From positions 1 to 13,111 of the forward strand of contig JAEZIF010000154.1 in assembly GCA_023416135.1 (NCBI GenBank): DNA of 13,111 bases, read 5' to 3'. The notes beneath the pieces are model-generated. The model was given only the letters and a program-made list of their open reading frames with translations. It made no database searches and had not been told where the DNA came from. Positions 1-7,210 of this stretch are shown in pieces. The position numbers and the translations under genes are program-made. How positions within the stretch are numbered: position 1 is the stretch's first letter; every line of letters starts with the position of its first letter. This stretch comes from Pseudomonadota bacterium. Its GTDB lineage: Bacteria; Pseudomonadota; Alphaproteobacteria; Reyranellales; Reyranellaceae.

Positions 1-1123
1 AGGTCTGCCACAGGGCGGCGAGCCTGGGCTTGCGCCGGCGGCTGTCCTCCAGCGCGGCGATGAAGATGCGCGTGAGGTCGCCGACGACCTTGGCGTGCAG
101 GTAGTAGTGCTTGGTGAAGCGCTCGACGCCGCGGCTTCCCGGGCGGTCCTGGTAGCCGAGACGCGCCGCGATCTCGCGCTGCAGCTCGAACGAAAGGCGG
201 TCGTCGGCACGCCCGGTGAGATAGTGGATATGGCAGCGCACCGTCGTGAAGAAGCGTTCCGCACGCTCGAAATGGCGCGCCTCTTCCCTGGTTAGCACGC
301 CCTTGGCGACCAGCTCGCTGGGCTCATGGACGCGATAGAGATACTCGGCGATCCAGAACAGCAGGTGCAGGTCGCGCAACCCCCCCTTGCCTTCCTTGAC
401 GTTGGGCTCGACGACGTAGCGCGAATCGCCCATGCGCTGATGGCGCTGGTCGCGCTCGGCGAGCTTGGCCTCGACGAAGTCGCGGCCGTCGCCGTTCAGG
501 AACTTCTGGGCGAAACCCTTGTTCATCTCGTCGAACAGCTCGCGGTCGCCCCACACGTAACGCGCCTCCAGGAGCGCGGTCCGGATGGTCTGGTCGCGTT
601 CGGCGTAGCGCAGGCTTTCGTCGACGGTGCGTGTGGCGTGTCCGACCTTCAGGCCGAGGTCCCACAGCAGGTAGAGCATGAACTCCACGATCTGCTCGCC
701 GCGCGGCGTCTGCTTGTAGGGCCGCAGAAACAGAAGATCGATGTCCGACAGGGGCGCCAGTTCGCCGCGGCCGTAGCCGCCGGTCGCCACCACGCCCAGG
801 CGCTCGGCCGTACTCGGATTGGCGGCGGGATAGATGCGCTGGTCGGCGAAATCGAAGATCACCCGGATCAGCTGGTCCATCAGGAACGAGGTGGCGGCCA
901 GCACCTGGTCGCCGTCGTTGCGCAATGGCCCGGGGTCTTCGAAGCGGCGGCGGATCTCGGCGCGGCCGACGGCCAGCGCTTCACGCACCAGGGCGAGCAC
1001 GGCCGGACGCGGCGGCTCGGCGCCGGTCGGCAAATCCTCGACCAGATCGGCCAGGGCCTCTTCCAGGGCGCGCCGCCGCACGATGGCGCGGCGGTCAGGA
1101 ATCTGGTCGTAAGGCTTGCCCAT
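1..1123 (-). CDS. glnD: Bifunctional [protein-PII] uridylyltransferase/uridylyl-removing enzyme GlnD, N-terminal part (cut by window edge)
   Basis: GlnD uridylylates and deuridylylates PII signalling proteins in response to glutamine and so controls nitrogen assimilation. About 374 N-terminal residues are visible; the family is usually around 900, so the HD and ACT domains lie to the left of the window. The reading frame is open from the ATG at 1123-1121 to base 1. The nucleotidyltransferase signature GGYGRGELAPLSDIDLLFL starts at about residue 115, and D127 and D129 are the expected metal-binding acidic pair. Further family motifs follow: VGHATRTVDESL, then VEPNVKEGKGGLRDLH and FTKHYYLHAKVVGDLTR. 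The ATG is the first in frame after the divergent neighbour, and I see no strong ribosome-binding site. It is transcribed away from the binding-protein gene, with 45 bases between the two starts. Identity is confident from the motifs. Confidence 0.95.
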   Translation of the reverse strand, partial: MGKPYDQIPDRRAIVRRRALEEALADLVEDLPTGAEPPRPAVLALVREALAVGRAEIRRRFEDPGPLRNDGDQVLAATSFLMDQLIRVIFDFADQRIYPAANPSTAERLGVVATGGYGRGELAPLSDIDLLFLRPYKQTPRGEQIVEFMLYLLWDLGLKVGHATRTVDESLRYAERDQTIRTALLEARYVWGDRELFDEMNKGFAQKFLNGDGRDFVEAKLAERDQRHQRMGDSRYVVEPNVKEGKGGLRDLHLLFWIAEYLYRVHEPSELVAKGVLTREEARHFERAERFFTTVRCHIHYLTGRADDRLSFELQREIAARLGYQDRPGSRGVERFTKHYYLHAKVVGDLTRIFIAALEDSRRRKPRLAALWQT

Positions 1124-1168
1124 TTGCGGCGCGATACTACAGGCTAAGGGGTGCCTAAAATAGGGACC
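1124..1168. promoter_or_regulatory. Short divergent intergenic region between glnD and the binding-protein gene
   Basis: These 45 bases must serve both divergent genes unless their promoters lie inside the coding regions. TAAAAT at 1156-1161 matches a sigma70 -10 box in five of six positions. It sits only 7 bases before the ATG at 1169, so a transcript from it would be almost leaderless. No convincing -35 box lies at the right distance. The box is embedded in a small dyad, CCTA-AAA-TAGG (1154-1164), which could be an operator half-site pair or chance. An alternative GTG start for the rightward gene lies at 1151. Confidence 0.3.
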
Positions 1169-2062
1169 ATGGCCCGCCCCTTCACCCTCGCTGTCTTCAC
1201 CAAGAACCGCGTCAATCCGGCCTATGCGGCGGCCCGTCTGGCCGCCGACCGGGTCGCTGCCGAGGCCGGCGCTCGGACCGTGCACTTTGTGCCGAGGCTT
1301 GCCGACGACGTCGGGCAGCAGAAGGCCCTGGTCGGCGAGGCGCTGGCCGCGGCACCCGACGCCGTGGTGTTTGTGCCGGTCGACGACAGGAAGATGGTGC
1401 CCGACCTCGCCCGCTTCGCCGACGCCGGCGTTCCGGTCGTGACCTGCATCAATCGCATGGAAGGCAAGGTTATAAGCTTCGTCGGTTCCGACGATGTCGC
1501 TGTCGGCCACACTGCGGCCGGGGCGCTGTTCCGCGCCCTCGGCGGGTCGGGCCGGATCGTCGCCATCGAGGGCACGCCGGCCGCGCCGACGAGTCGTGAC
1601 CGCACCGTCGGGCTGCAAAGGGCGTTGGCCGAGACGCCGGCCATTCGGCTCGTCGGCATGGGAGTCGGTTACTTCCAGCAAGCGCCGGCGCGCGCGGAAA
1701 TGGCACGGCTGCTGGCCGAGCATGGCGAGATCGACGGCGCCTGGACGTCGAACGACGTCATGGCCTTCGGTGTGCTGCAGGCGCTGGCGGCGGCCGGCCG
1801 CACGGCCAAGGTGGTGGGCGTCAACGGCCTGCCCGAGGCGATCGACAACATCGAGCGCGGGACCATGCAGGCCAGCGTCGACTTCAGCGCTTTCAACATC
1901 GCGGCCATCGCCGCCCGCGCCGCCTTGCGCCATCTGCGCGGCGTGGCGGTTCCACCATCGATCATGGTGCCGGCGGCGCTGATCGACCGGACGAACTATC
2001 AACGCTGGAAGGTACCCTTCGCCTTGCGGCCGACCCCGGCCTGGGAGGAAGTCATAACTTAG
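1169..2062 (+). CDS. Sugar-type periplasmic-binding-protein-fold protein without signal peptide
   Basis: This 297-residue protein has the Peripla_BP_4 / ribose-binding-protein fold. Signs are the opening strand and helix TLAVFTKNRVNPAYAAARLA (residues 6-25), the DAVVFVPVDD ligand loop, DAGVPVVTCINRM, FVGSDDVAVGHTAAGALF, the GAWTSNDVMAFG segment and VVGVNGLPEAIDNIERG near the end. Family members normally bind a sugar or related small molecule for an ABC importer or feed a sensor. This copy begins directly with the domain and has no hydrophobic leader, even if the GTG at 1151 is used. No permease or ATPase gene is next to it. It may therefore act in the cytoplasm as a sensor, or be a stray paralogue. 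The ATG at 1169 was chosen over GTG 1151 because it lies next to the domain start and has a weak AGGG upstream. The ligand is unknown. Confidence 0.8.
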   Translation: MARPFTLAVFTKNRVNPAYAAARLAADRVAAEAGARTVHFVPRLADDVGQQKALVGEALAAAPDAVVFVPVDDRKMVPDLARFADAGVPVVTCINRMEGKVISFVGSDDVAVGHTAAGALFRALGGSGRIVAIEGTPAAPTSRDRTVGLQRALAETPAIRLVGMGVGYFQQAPARAEMARLLAEHGEIDGAWTSNDVMAFGVLQALAAAGRTAKVVGVNGLPEAIDNIERGTMQASVDFSAFNIAAIAARAALRHLRGVAVPPSIMVPAALIDRTNYQRWKVPFALRPTPAWEEVIT

Positions 2063-2084
2063 TCGGGGCCCGGCACCCCGATTT
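2063..2084 (+). terminator. Weak hairpin terminator after the binding-protein gene
   Basis: Immediately after the TAG stop (2060-2062), TCGGGG (2063-2068) pairs perfectly with CCCCGA (2076-2081) around a 7-base loop, followed by TTT. The stem is short and the U-tract is only three bases, so it is a weak intrinsic terminator at best. Its position favours a real role. Confidence 0.4.
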
Positions 2085-2261
2085 CGCACAGTCGGCAGTG
2101 CATGCGGTGCCGTCAAAGATACGAGGATTTTGCGGCATTTCTGGCATTTCCGACAGTCCCGCGTGGTGGTGTTTAATGGACCGCACCCCTATCTGTAGGG
2201 CCGAATTGCGAAGGCGGAGAACTCCCCGTCGGGCAGTTGTCGTGCGCGGAAGGAGTAGTCG

Positions 2262-2290
2262 AGAATATAACTATAGTGCAATATTGTCAA
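2262..2290 (-). promoter_or_regulatory. Leftward sigma70-like promoter in the gap, with no annotated gene behind it
   Basis: Read on the minus strand, a perfect -35 box TTGACA (2290-2285) is followed after exactly 17 bases by TATTCT (2267-2262), four of six matches to TATAAT. Transcription would start near 2255 and run left towards the 3' end of the binding-protein gene, which is antisense to it. No recognised gene lies downstream on that strand. Confidence 0.4.
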
Positions 2291-2328
2291 GAACTGCGGT
2301 CAGTTACGACTACTGCATGTATTCCTCC

Positions 2329-2361
2329 GCGCTGCGGCCGATACCGGCATGGGAAGAGAGC
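2329..2361 (+). pseudogene. Short coding relic resembling the C-terminus of the upstream binding protein
   Basis: The rightward frame here reads ALRPIPAWEES. The binding protein ends with ALRPTPAWEEV (2021-2053). Of the first ten codons nine encode the same amino acid, and five of those nine use a different synonymous codon (Ala, Leu, Ala, Glu, Glu). That pattern suggests common descent under protein-level selection rather than a recent DNA duplication. Nothing recognisable as the rest of a binding protein lies upstream, so at most the tail of a lost paralogue survives. Chance similarity over eleven residues cannot be excluded. Confidence 0.35.
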
Positions 2362-2385
2362 GTCGCTTGGCTTACTTTGTCGGGC

Positions 2386-2733
2386 ATGCGCGCAAGAATT
2401 CTTTCCGTCGGCTTGGCATTGCTTCTGGGTGCAGCAACCGCCGCGGCCCAGACGCGGCCGGCGCCGGCCCCCGCTGCACCGGCTGCCAGTCTCATCGACA
2501 TCAACAGCGCCAGCCGCGACGATCTCATGTCGCTGGAGGGCATCGGCGAGGTGCGCGCCGACGCCATCATCCGTGCGCGGCCCTTCAAGGCCAAGACCGA
2601 GCTGGTCGAGCGCCGGCTGATCCCTGAAACGCTGTACGATAAGATCTCCGACAAGGTGATTGCCCGCCCACCGCCGGGCGCGACGCCGACACCGACCACC
2701 CGTCCGCCGGCCGGCCAGCCGCGCCGTACCTGA
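2386..2733 (+). CDS. Small secreted helix-hairpin-helix (ComEA-like) protein
   Basis: This is a 115-residue protein. Residues 1-22 form a classic signal peptide: a basic start (MRAR), a hydrophobic core (ILSVGLALLLGAATA) and an AAAQ-type cleavage site. A Pro/Ala-rich spacer leads to one helix-hairpin-helix unit, DINSASRDDLMSLEGIGEVR followed by ADAIIRARPF, of the kind seen in ComEA-like proteins that bind DNA non-specifically outside the cytoplasm. The tail (IARPPPGATPTPTTRPPAGQ) is proline-rich. The frame is open further upstream, but ATG 2386 is the only start that places the signal peptide at the N-terminus. The stop codon overlaps the mnmE start in TGATG, so translation of the two is probably coupled. 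A role in DNA uptake is possible but unproven, because the unit is also found in proteins of unknown function. Confidence 0.8.
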   Translation: MRARILSVGLALLLGAATAAAQTRPAPAPAAPAASLIDINSASRDDLMSLEGIGEVRADAIIRARPFKAKTELVERRLIPETLYDKISDKVIARPPPGATPTPTTRPPAGQPRRT

Positions 2734-4109
2734 TGGAGGTCGACACGATCTATGCGCTTGGCACGCCCGTGCCGTCGCGAGCGCATCCCGGGGCGATTTC
2801 GGTCATTCGCCTGAGCGGGCCGCGGGCCGGGGAGGCGCTGGTCTTCCTCACCGAGCGCGGGGCCTTCGAGCGCGGTCATTCGGCGCGCGCGCCGGCGCTG
2901 CCCGCGCCGCGTCGCATGACCCTGCGCAGCCTGATCGACCCGCTGAGCGGCGAGACCATCGATCGCGGGCTGGTCGTGTGGTTCGAGGCGCCCAACAGCG
3001 AGACCGGCGAGACCATGGCCGAGCTGCACCTGCACGGCGGCCGCGCCGTGGTCGGCGGCGCGCTCGACGCGATCGCCAAGCTCGGCTTCTGCCGCATGGC
3101 CGAGCCCGGCGAGTTCACGCGCCGCGCCGTTGAGCACGGCAAGCTCGACCTCACCGAGGCGGAGGCCATTGCCGACCTCGTTGCCGCCGAGACCGACCAG
3201 CAGCGGCGGCAGGCGCTGCAGCAGATGGATGGTGCACTGCATCGCCTCTACGAGGATTGGCGCACCCTGGGCTTGCGGACTCTGGCGCACCTCGAAGCCG
3301 CCATCGATTTTCCCGACGAGGATCTGCCGGCCGGCATCGCCGACGAGGTCCGCGCCGGCATCACCCGGCTGCAATCCGAGATCGCCTCACATCTCGAGGA
3401 TCGCCGTGGCGAGCGGCTGCGCGAAGGGCTGCACATCGCCATCATCGGGCCGCCCAACGCCGGCAAGTCATCGCTGCTCAACCTGCTGGCGCGACGCGAC
3501 GCGGCAATCGTGTCGGAAACCGCCGGGACGACGCGCGATGTCATAGAAATCCATCTCGATCTCGGCGGCTGGCCGGTAGTGCTGGCCGACACTGCAGGCC
3601 TGCGCGACTCAGGCGACGCCATCGAGCAGGAGGGCGTGCGGCGCGCCCGCGCGCGCGCCGCCAGCGCCGACCTGCGGCTGCTGGTGCTCGATGCGACGGG
3701 CGACTGGCGCTCCGAGCGCGATAGGCTTCTGGCGAGCACCGAACGTTGGGATGGGAGGCGCGACGTCGTCGTCGTGAACAAGTCCGATCGCGCGCCAGTT
3801 GACGATGCCGACGTCGTGGCGTTGTCGGTGTTGTCGGGTGACGGCCTGCCGGCGTTGCTGGCCCGCATCGAGCGAGCCGCCGAAGGGCTGATGCAGGAAG
3901 GTGGCGCGCCACCGCTCACCCGGGCCCGTCATCGCGAGGCGCTGGTGGAGTGTCAGGCGTCGCTCGCACGCGCTCTGACGGCGCCGGAAGTCGCCTTGGC
4001 GGCCGAAGATGTACGACTGGCGATGCGCGCGCTCGGCCGGATCACCGGTACGGTGCGCATCGACGAGCTTTTGGACATCATCTTCCGCGACTTCTGCATC
4101 GGGAAGTAG
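2733..4109 (+). CDS. mnmE: tRNA uridine-5-carboxymethylaminomethyl(34) synthesis GTPase MnmE (TrmE)
   Basis: MnmE acts with MnmG to modify the wobble uridine of several tRNAs, using a folate-derived carbon and GTP hydrolysis. At 458 residues it has the family length. The N-terminal folate-binding domain includes MAELHLHGG and AEPGEFTRRAVEHGKLDLTE. The inserted G domain shows G1 GPPNAGKSS at residue 239, the TAGTTRD switch segment, G3 DTAG at 286-289 and G4 NKSD at 349-352. The protein ends with the conserved FCIGK, whose cysteine (C455) is required in characterised members. The start ATG lies inside the TGATG junction with the upstream gene. In many alphaproteobacteria mnmE neighbours mnmG, rsmG, parA/parB or rho. 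Here the downstream neighbour is a convergent operon ending only 7 bases away, with no clear shared terminator. Confidence 0.97.
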   Translation: MEVDTIYALGTPVPSRAHPGAISVIRLSGPRAGEALVFLTERGAFERGHSARAPALPAPRRMTLRSLIDPLSGETIDRGLVVWFEAPNSETGETMAELHLHGGRAVVGGALDAIAKLGFCRMAEPGEFTRRAVEHGKLDLTEAEAIADLVAAETDQQRRQALQQMDGALHRLYEDWRTLGLRTLAHLEAAIDFPDEDLPAGIADEVRAGITRLQSEIASHLEDRRGERLREGLHIAIIGPPNAGKSSLLNLLARRDAAIVSETAGTTRDVIEIHLDLGGWPVVLADTAGLRDSGDAIEQEGVRRARARAASADLRLLVLDATGDWRSERDRLLASTERWDGRRDVVVVNKSDRAPVDDADVVALSVLSGDGLPALLARIERAAEGLMQEGGAPPLTRARHREALVECQASLARALTAPEVALAAEDVRLAMRALGRITGTVRIDELLDIIFRDFCIGK

Positions 4110-4116
4110 CGCTCAA

Positions 4117-6225
4117 CTACCCCTGTCGCCGCGCCAGGGCCGTCAGCACCTTGTCGAGCGTGATCGGATAGTCGCGTACGCGCGCGCCGCAGGCGTTGTA
4201 GACGGCGTTTGCGACGGCGGCGCCGGCGCCGCATATGCCGAGCTCGCCCAGGCCCTTGGAACCAAGCACATTGGCGTGGAGATCGAACTCGTCGAGCATC
4301 ACGACCTCGACCTCGGGCACGTCGGCATGGACGGGCACGTGATAGTGCACGAGGTCGTGGGTGACGAAGGCGCCGATGCCCGGGTCGACCACGGCCTCTT
4401 CTTCCAGTGCCGAGCCGACGCCCCATATCAATCCACCGATCAACTGCGACCGCGACGTCTTGGGATTGAGGATGCGGCCGGCGGCGTACACGCCGAGCAT
4501 ACGGCGCACGCGGACCTCGCCCGTCGTCTGCTCGACACCTACCTCGGCGAAGTGTGCGCCGTATGCGAACTGCGAGTACCGCTCGTACTCGTCGCCGGGC
4601 TTCACGCTGCCCGTCGCCGACAGGCCCTGCGCGCCTTCCCCCCTGGCGAGCCTGGCCTTGAGCTTGGTGCAGGCGTCGTGGAGAGCCGCACCACAGCTCG
4701 AGGCGCCGAACGAGCCGCCCGAGCCCGGCGTGTCGGGATAGGAGCTGTGGCCGAGCTTCACCTTGACGTTCTCGACCGGCAGGTCGAGCACTTCGGCCGC
4801 GATCTGGGCGAACACCGTGTAAGAGCCGGTGCCGATGTCGGTCATGTCCATCTCGACCACCGCATGACGCTCGCTCTCCATCGTCACCCTGGCTTCGGCT
4901 TCGCGCAGGAAGTTGCCGCGGATCGCTGCCGCCACGCCCATGCCCAAAAGCCAGTTGCCGTCGCGCATTTGGCCCGGCTGAGCCTTACGCTTGTCCCAGC
5001 CGAAGCGCCGTGCGCCTTCCTGCAGGCAGGGCACCAGGGCGCGCGTCGAGAAGGGCACCTTCTTCTCCGGATCCTCCTTGGGTTCGTTCTTTACTCGAAG
5101 CTCGATGGGATCCATGTCGAGCTTGACGGCAAGCTCGTCCATCGCCTGTTCGATCGACAACAGACCGATGGCCTCGCCGGGCGCGCGCATGGAATCGGCA
5201 ACCGGCAGGTCGAGGCTCGCGATCTTCTGGCTGGTGAACCGGTTGGGTGCGGCATAGAGCGATCGCGTCGCCATGACGATGGGCTCGGAGAACTCGTCCG
5301 CCCGCGCACTCTGGGCCAGCGACTCGTGAGCGATTGCCGTCAGCGTGCCGTCGCGTTCCGCGCCCAGCCGCACGCGCTGGATCGACGCCGGGCGATGCGT
5401 CGTGACGTGAAACATCTGCTGGCGCGTCAACGCTACACGCACGGGTCGCCGCAACTCGCGCGCCGCCAGGGCCGCCAGAATGGCGTCGCCATGGACCGGC
5501 AGCTTGCCGCCGAATCCGCCCCCGACATATTCGGAGATCACCTCGACCTTGTCGGGCTCGAGCTTCAGCGTATCGGCAATCGACTTATGGGCGCTCTCGA
5601 CCAGTTGGAGCGCGCTGATCACGGTGAGCTTGCCGTCGTGCCAGGAGGCGACGCTGGCGTGCGGCTCCATCATGGCGTGCGACTGATACGGCGTCTTGTA
5701 GATCGCGTCGACCTTCACCGGGGCGGCGGCGAAGGCGCCGTCGAAATCGCCGATCCTGTTCGCGGACGGCGCGCCCGTCGGACTCTTGCCGCTGTCCTTG
5801 GCCTCGGCACTCGCCGATTCGAGAACGAAGGAGCCGTCGGCCTTCTCGTAGGTGGCGACGACCGCCGATGCCGCGGCGCGCGCCGTCTCCGCCGTCTCGG
5901 CCACGACCAGCGCCACTGGCTGGCCGAAATACTGGACCTTGTCGCCGGCAAGCTGCGGTTTCGGCCGGGCATGCCGATCGGAGGCCTTGGCCTGGAAAGG
6001 CGCCTGGGTCGGCGCGTTCTCGTGCGTCATCACCAGCAGCACGCCCGGCATGCGGCGGGCGACGGTGGTGTTGATGGCGGCGATGCGGCCGCAGGCGATT
6101 GTGGCGGTGACGATGGAGCCGAACGCCATGCGGTCGGCACGGTGGTCGGCGGCGTAGGCCGCAGTGCCCGTCACCTTGGCGCGGCCATCGATGCGATCGA
6201 TGGGCTGGCCGATCACTTGTGCCAT
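4117..6225 (-). CDS. Molybdenum hydroxylase, molybdopterin-binding catalytic subunit (PaoC/YagR-like)
   Basis: This 702-residue protein is the large catalytic subunit of an aldehyde or xanthine dehydrogenase-type enzyme. It starts with GQPIDRIDGRAKVTGTAAYA, the standard opening of the family. Visible molybdenum-cofactor motifs are GGGFGGK (235-241), SMRAPGEAIG (around 345-354) and the catalytic segment GSKGLGELGICGAGAAVANA, in which E661 should be the active-site glutamate. The frame is open upstream, but ATG 6225 is preceded by GGAGG and lies one base after the stop of the FAD subunit gene, which settles the start. The gene is the last of the operon. A PaoABC-type enzyme oxidises aldehydes in the periplasm. 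The motifs alone do not fix the substrate, so aromatic aldehydes, isoquinoline or purines remain possible. Confidence 0.92.
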   Translation of the reverse strand: MAQVIGQPIDRIDGRAKVTGTAAYAADHRADRMAFGSIVTATIACGRIAAINTTVARRMPGVLLVMTHENAPTQAPFQAKASDRHARPKPQLAGDKVQYFGQPVALVVAETAETARAAASAVVATYEKADGSFVLESASAEAKDSGKSPTGAPSANRIGDFDGAFAAAPVKVDAIYKTPYQSHAMMEPHASVASWHDGKLTVISALQLVESAHKSIADTLKLEPDKVEVISEYVGGGFGGKLPVHGDAILAALAARELRRPVRVALTRQQMFHVTTHRPASIQRVRLGAERDGTLTAIAHESLAQSARADEFSEPIVMATRSLYAAPNRFTSQKIASLDLPVADSMRAPGEAIGLLSIEQAMDELAVKLDMDPIELRVKNEPKEDPEKKVPFSTRALVPCLQEGARRFGWDKRKAQPGQMRDGNWLLGMGVAAAIRGNFLREAEARVTMESERHAVVEMDMTDIGTGSYTVFAQIAAEVLDLPVENVKVKLGHSSYPDTPGSGGSFGASSCGAALHDACTKLKARLARGEGAQGLSATGSVKPGDEYERYSQFAYGAHFAEVGVEQTTGEVRVRRMLGVYAAGRILNPKTSRSQLIGGLIWGVGSALEEEAVVDPGIGAFVTHDLVHYHVPVHADVPEVEVVMLDEFDLHANVLGSKGLGELGICGAGAAVANAVYNACGARVRDYPITLDKVLTALARRQG

Positions 6226-6226
6226 G

Positions 6227-7210
6227 TCAGCCTCCCGTCGCCAGCTCGCCCAGCGTGCGCGCGACCAGGCGCTCGGTGAGCGGGACCTTGAACTCGTTGT
6301 GGACATAGGGCTTGGCCTCGCGCGTGACGGCACGCGCCGCGGCCTCGTAGCTACCCTCTTCGGCGGGCGCGCCGACCAGCTCGCGCTCGGCATCCTTGGG
6401 CACCCATGGCTTGTGGGCGACGCCGCCCAGGGCCAGCCGTGCATCGCGAATCCTGCCGTTGCCGGCGTCGACGATCGCCGCCACCGAGACCAGGGCGAAG
6501 GCGAAGGAGGCGCGGTCGCGCACCTTGCGGTAGGTCTGCCGGCCCGGCGGTGGCGGCGGCAGGAGAACGGCGGTGATCAGCTCGCCGCGGACCAGGCTGG
6601 TATCACGCTCGGGGTTCTGGCCCGGTAGCCGATGGAGCTCGGCAACGGGCACCTTGCGACTGATGCCGGCCGGCGTCCGGACCTCGATCTCGGCATGCAA
6701 CGCCGCCATGGCGACCGCCATGTCCGACGGATGCACGGCGATGCAGGCCCGGCTCGCCCCGAGGATGGCATGCATGCGGTTGAACCCCGCCAAGGCCGAG
6801 CAGCCGGTGCCCGGCTGGCGTTTGTTGCAGGGCATGGAGACGTCATAGAAATACGGGCAGCGCGTGCGCTGCAGCAGGTTGCCGGCCGTCGTCGCCTGGT
6901 TGCGCAGCTGGCCGGAAGCGCCGTTCAGCAGCGCCATCGCCAGCATCGGATAGCGCTGGCGCACGCGCTGGTCGGCGGCGAGATCGGTGTTGCTTACCAG
7001 CGCGCCGATCCTGAGGCCACCATCGGGCGTTTCGGCGACTTCGCGCAAAGGCAAGCGAGAGATGTCGACCAGAAGCGTCGGCTGCTCGACATCGATCTTC
7101 ATGAGGTCGAGCAGGTTGGTGCCACCGGCGATGAACGAAGCGCCGGGCTGGCTGACCGCCTGCATGGCCGCGGCAACGCTGTTTGGCCGCTCGTAGCTGA
7201 AGGCTCTCAT
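6227..7210 (-). CDS. Molybdenum hydroxylase, FAD-binding subunit with extra [4Fe-4S] cysteines (PaoB/YagS-like)
   Basis: This 327-residue subunit passes electrons from the iron-sulfur clusters to FAD. The FAD-binding signatures are FIAGGTNLLDLMK (26-38) and GASGQLRNQATTAGNLLQRT (97-116). Directly after the second motif come C118, C128 and C137 in a CPYFYD...MPCNKR...GTGC arrangement. This resembles the PaoB/YagS insertion that binds an additional [4Fe-4S] cluster, which ordinary xanthine dehydrogenase FAD subunits lack. HPSDMAVAMAALHAE (160-174) is also typical. The start codon overlaps the stop of the upstream [2Fe-2S] gene as ATGA, and its own stop lies one base before the next start, so the three genes form one coupled operon. 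Confidence 0.92.
   Translation of the reverse strand: MRAFSYERPNSVAAAMQAVSQPGASFIAGGTNLLDLMKIDVEQPTLLVDISRLPLREVAETPDGGLRIGALVSNTDLAADQRVRQRYPMLAMALLNGASGQLRNQATTAGNLLQRTRCPYFYDVSMPCNKRQPGTGCSALAGFNRMHAILGASRACIAVHPSDMAVAMAALHAEIEVRTPAGISRKVPVAELHRLPGQNPERDTSLVRGELITAVLLPPPPPGRQTYRKVRDRASFAFALVSVAAIVDAGNGRIRDARLALGGVAHKPWVPKDAERELVGAPAEEGSYEAAARAVTREAKPYVHNEFKVPLTERLVARTLGELATGG

Larger units (their letters stand above)
2063..2385. other. Gene-poor gap with lower GC and no clear gene
   Basis: This 323-base gap separates the binding-protein gene from the helix-hairpin-helix gene. Its middle (about 2255-2315) is clearly richer in A and T than anything nearby. It contains the terminator hairpin at 2063-2084, a direct repeat of GGCATTT (2134-2140 and 2143-2149), an 8-base palindrome CAATATTG (2279-2286), and a small hairpin AACTG-CGGT-CAGTT (2292-2305). 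It also holds a leftward promoter and a short coding relic, listed separately. The rightward frame is open across it and continuous with the downstream gene. I see no convincing ribosome-binding site or known domain in that extension, so I do not call it coding. Confidence 0.5.

Noticed and set aside
499..523. GGAAC followed after 16 bases by TGTT on the plus strand, resembling an EcfG promoter.
   Set aside because: It lies inside glnD, antisense to it, with no gene to drive and an imperfect second box. It shows that near-matches occur by chance, which is why only the two full intergenic matches are called.
326..1147. Rightward 273-codon frame opposite glnD.
   Set aside because: It is a shadow of the glnD coding strand, which contains the nucleotidyltransferase signature.
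2098..2385. Upstream extension of the helix-hairpin-helix gene from a GTG at 2098.
   Set aside because: It would place the signal peptide about 96 residues inside the protein. There is no good ribosome-binding site and no recognisable domain in the extension.
4107..4120. Possible bidirectional terminator between the convergent mnmE and hydroxylase genes.
   Set aside because: Only 7 bases separate the stop codons, and I see no stable hairpin with a T-tract on either strand.
4009..6279. Very long rightward open frame (about 756 codons) opposite the molybdopterin subunit gene.
   Set aside because: The minus-strand frame carries unmistakable molybdenum-hydroxylase motifs. The opposite frame is open only because GC-rich codon use removes stop codons, and it contains no recognisable domain.
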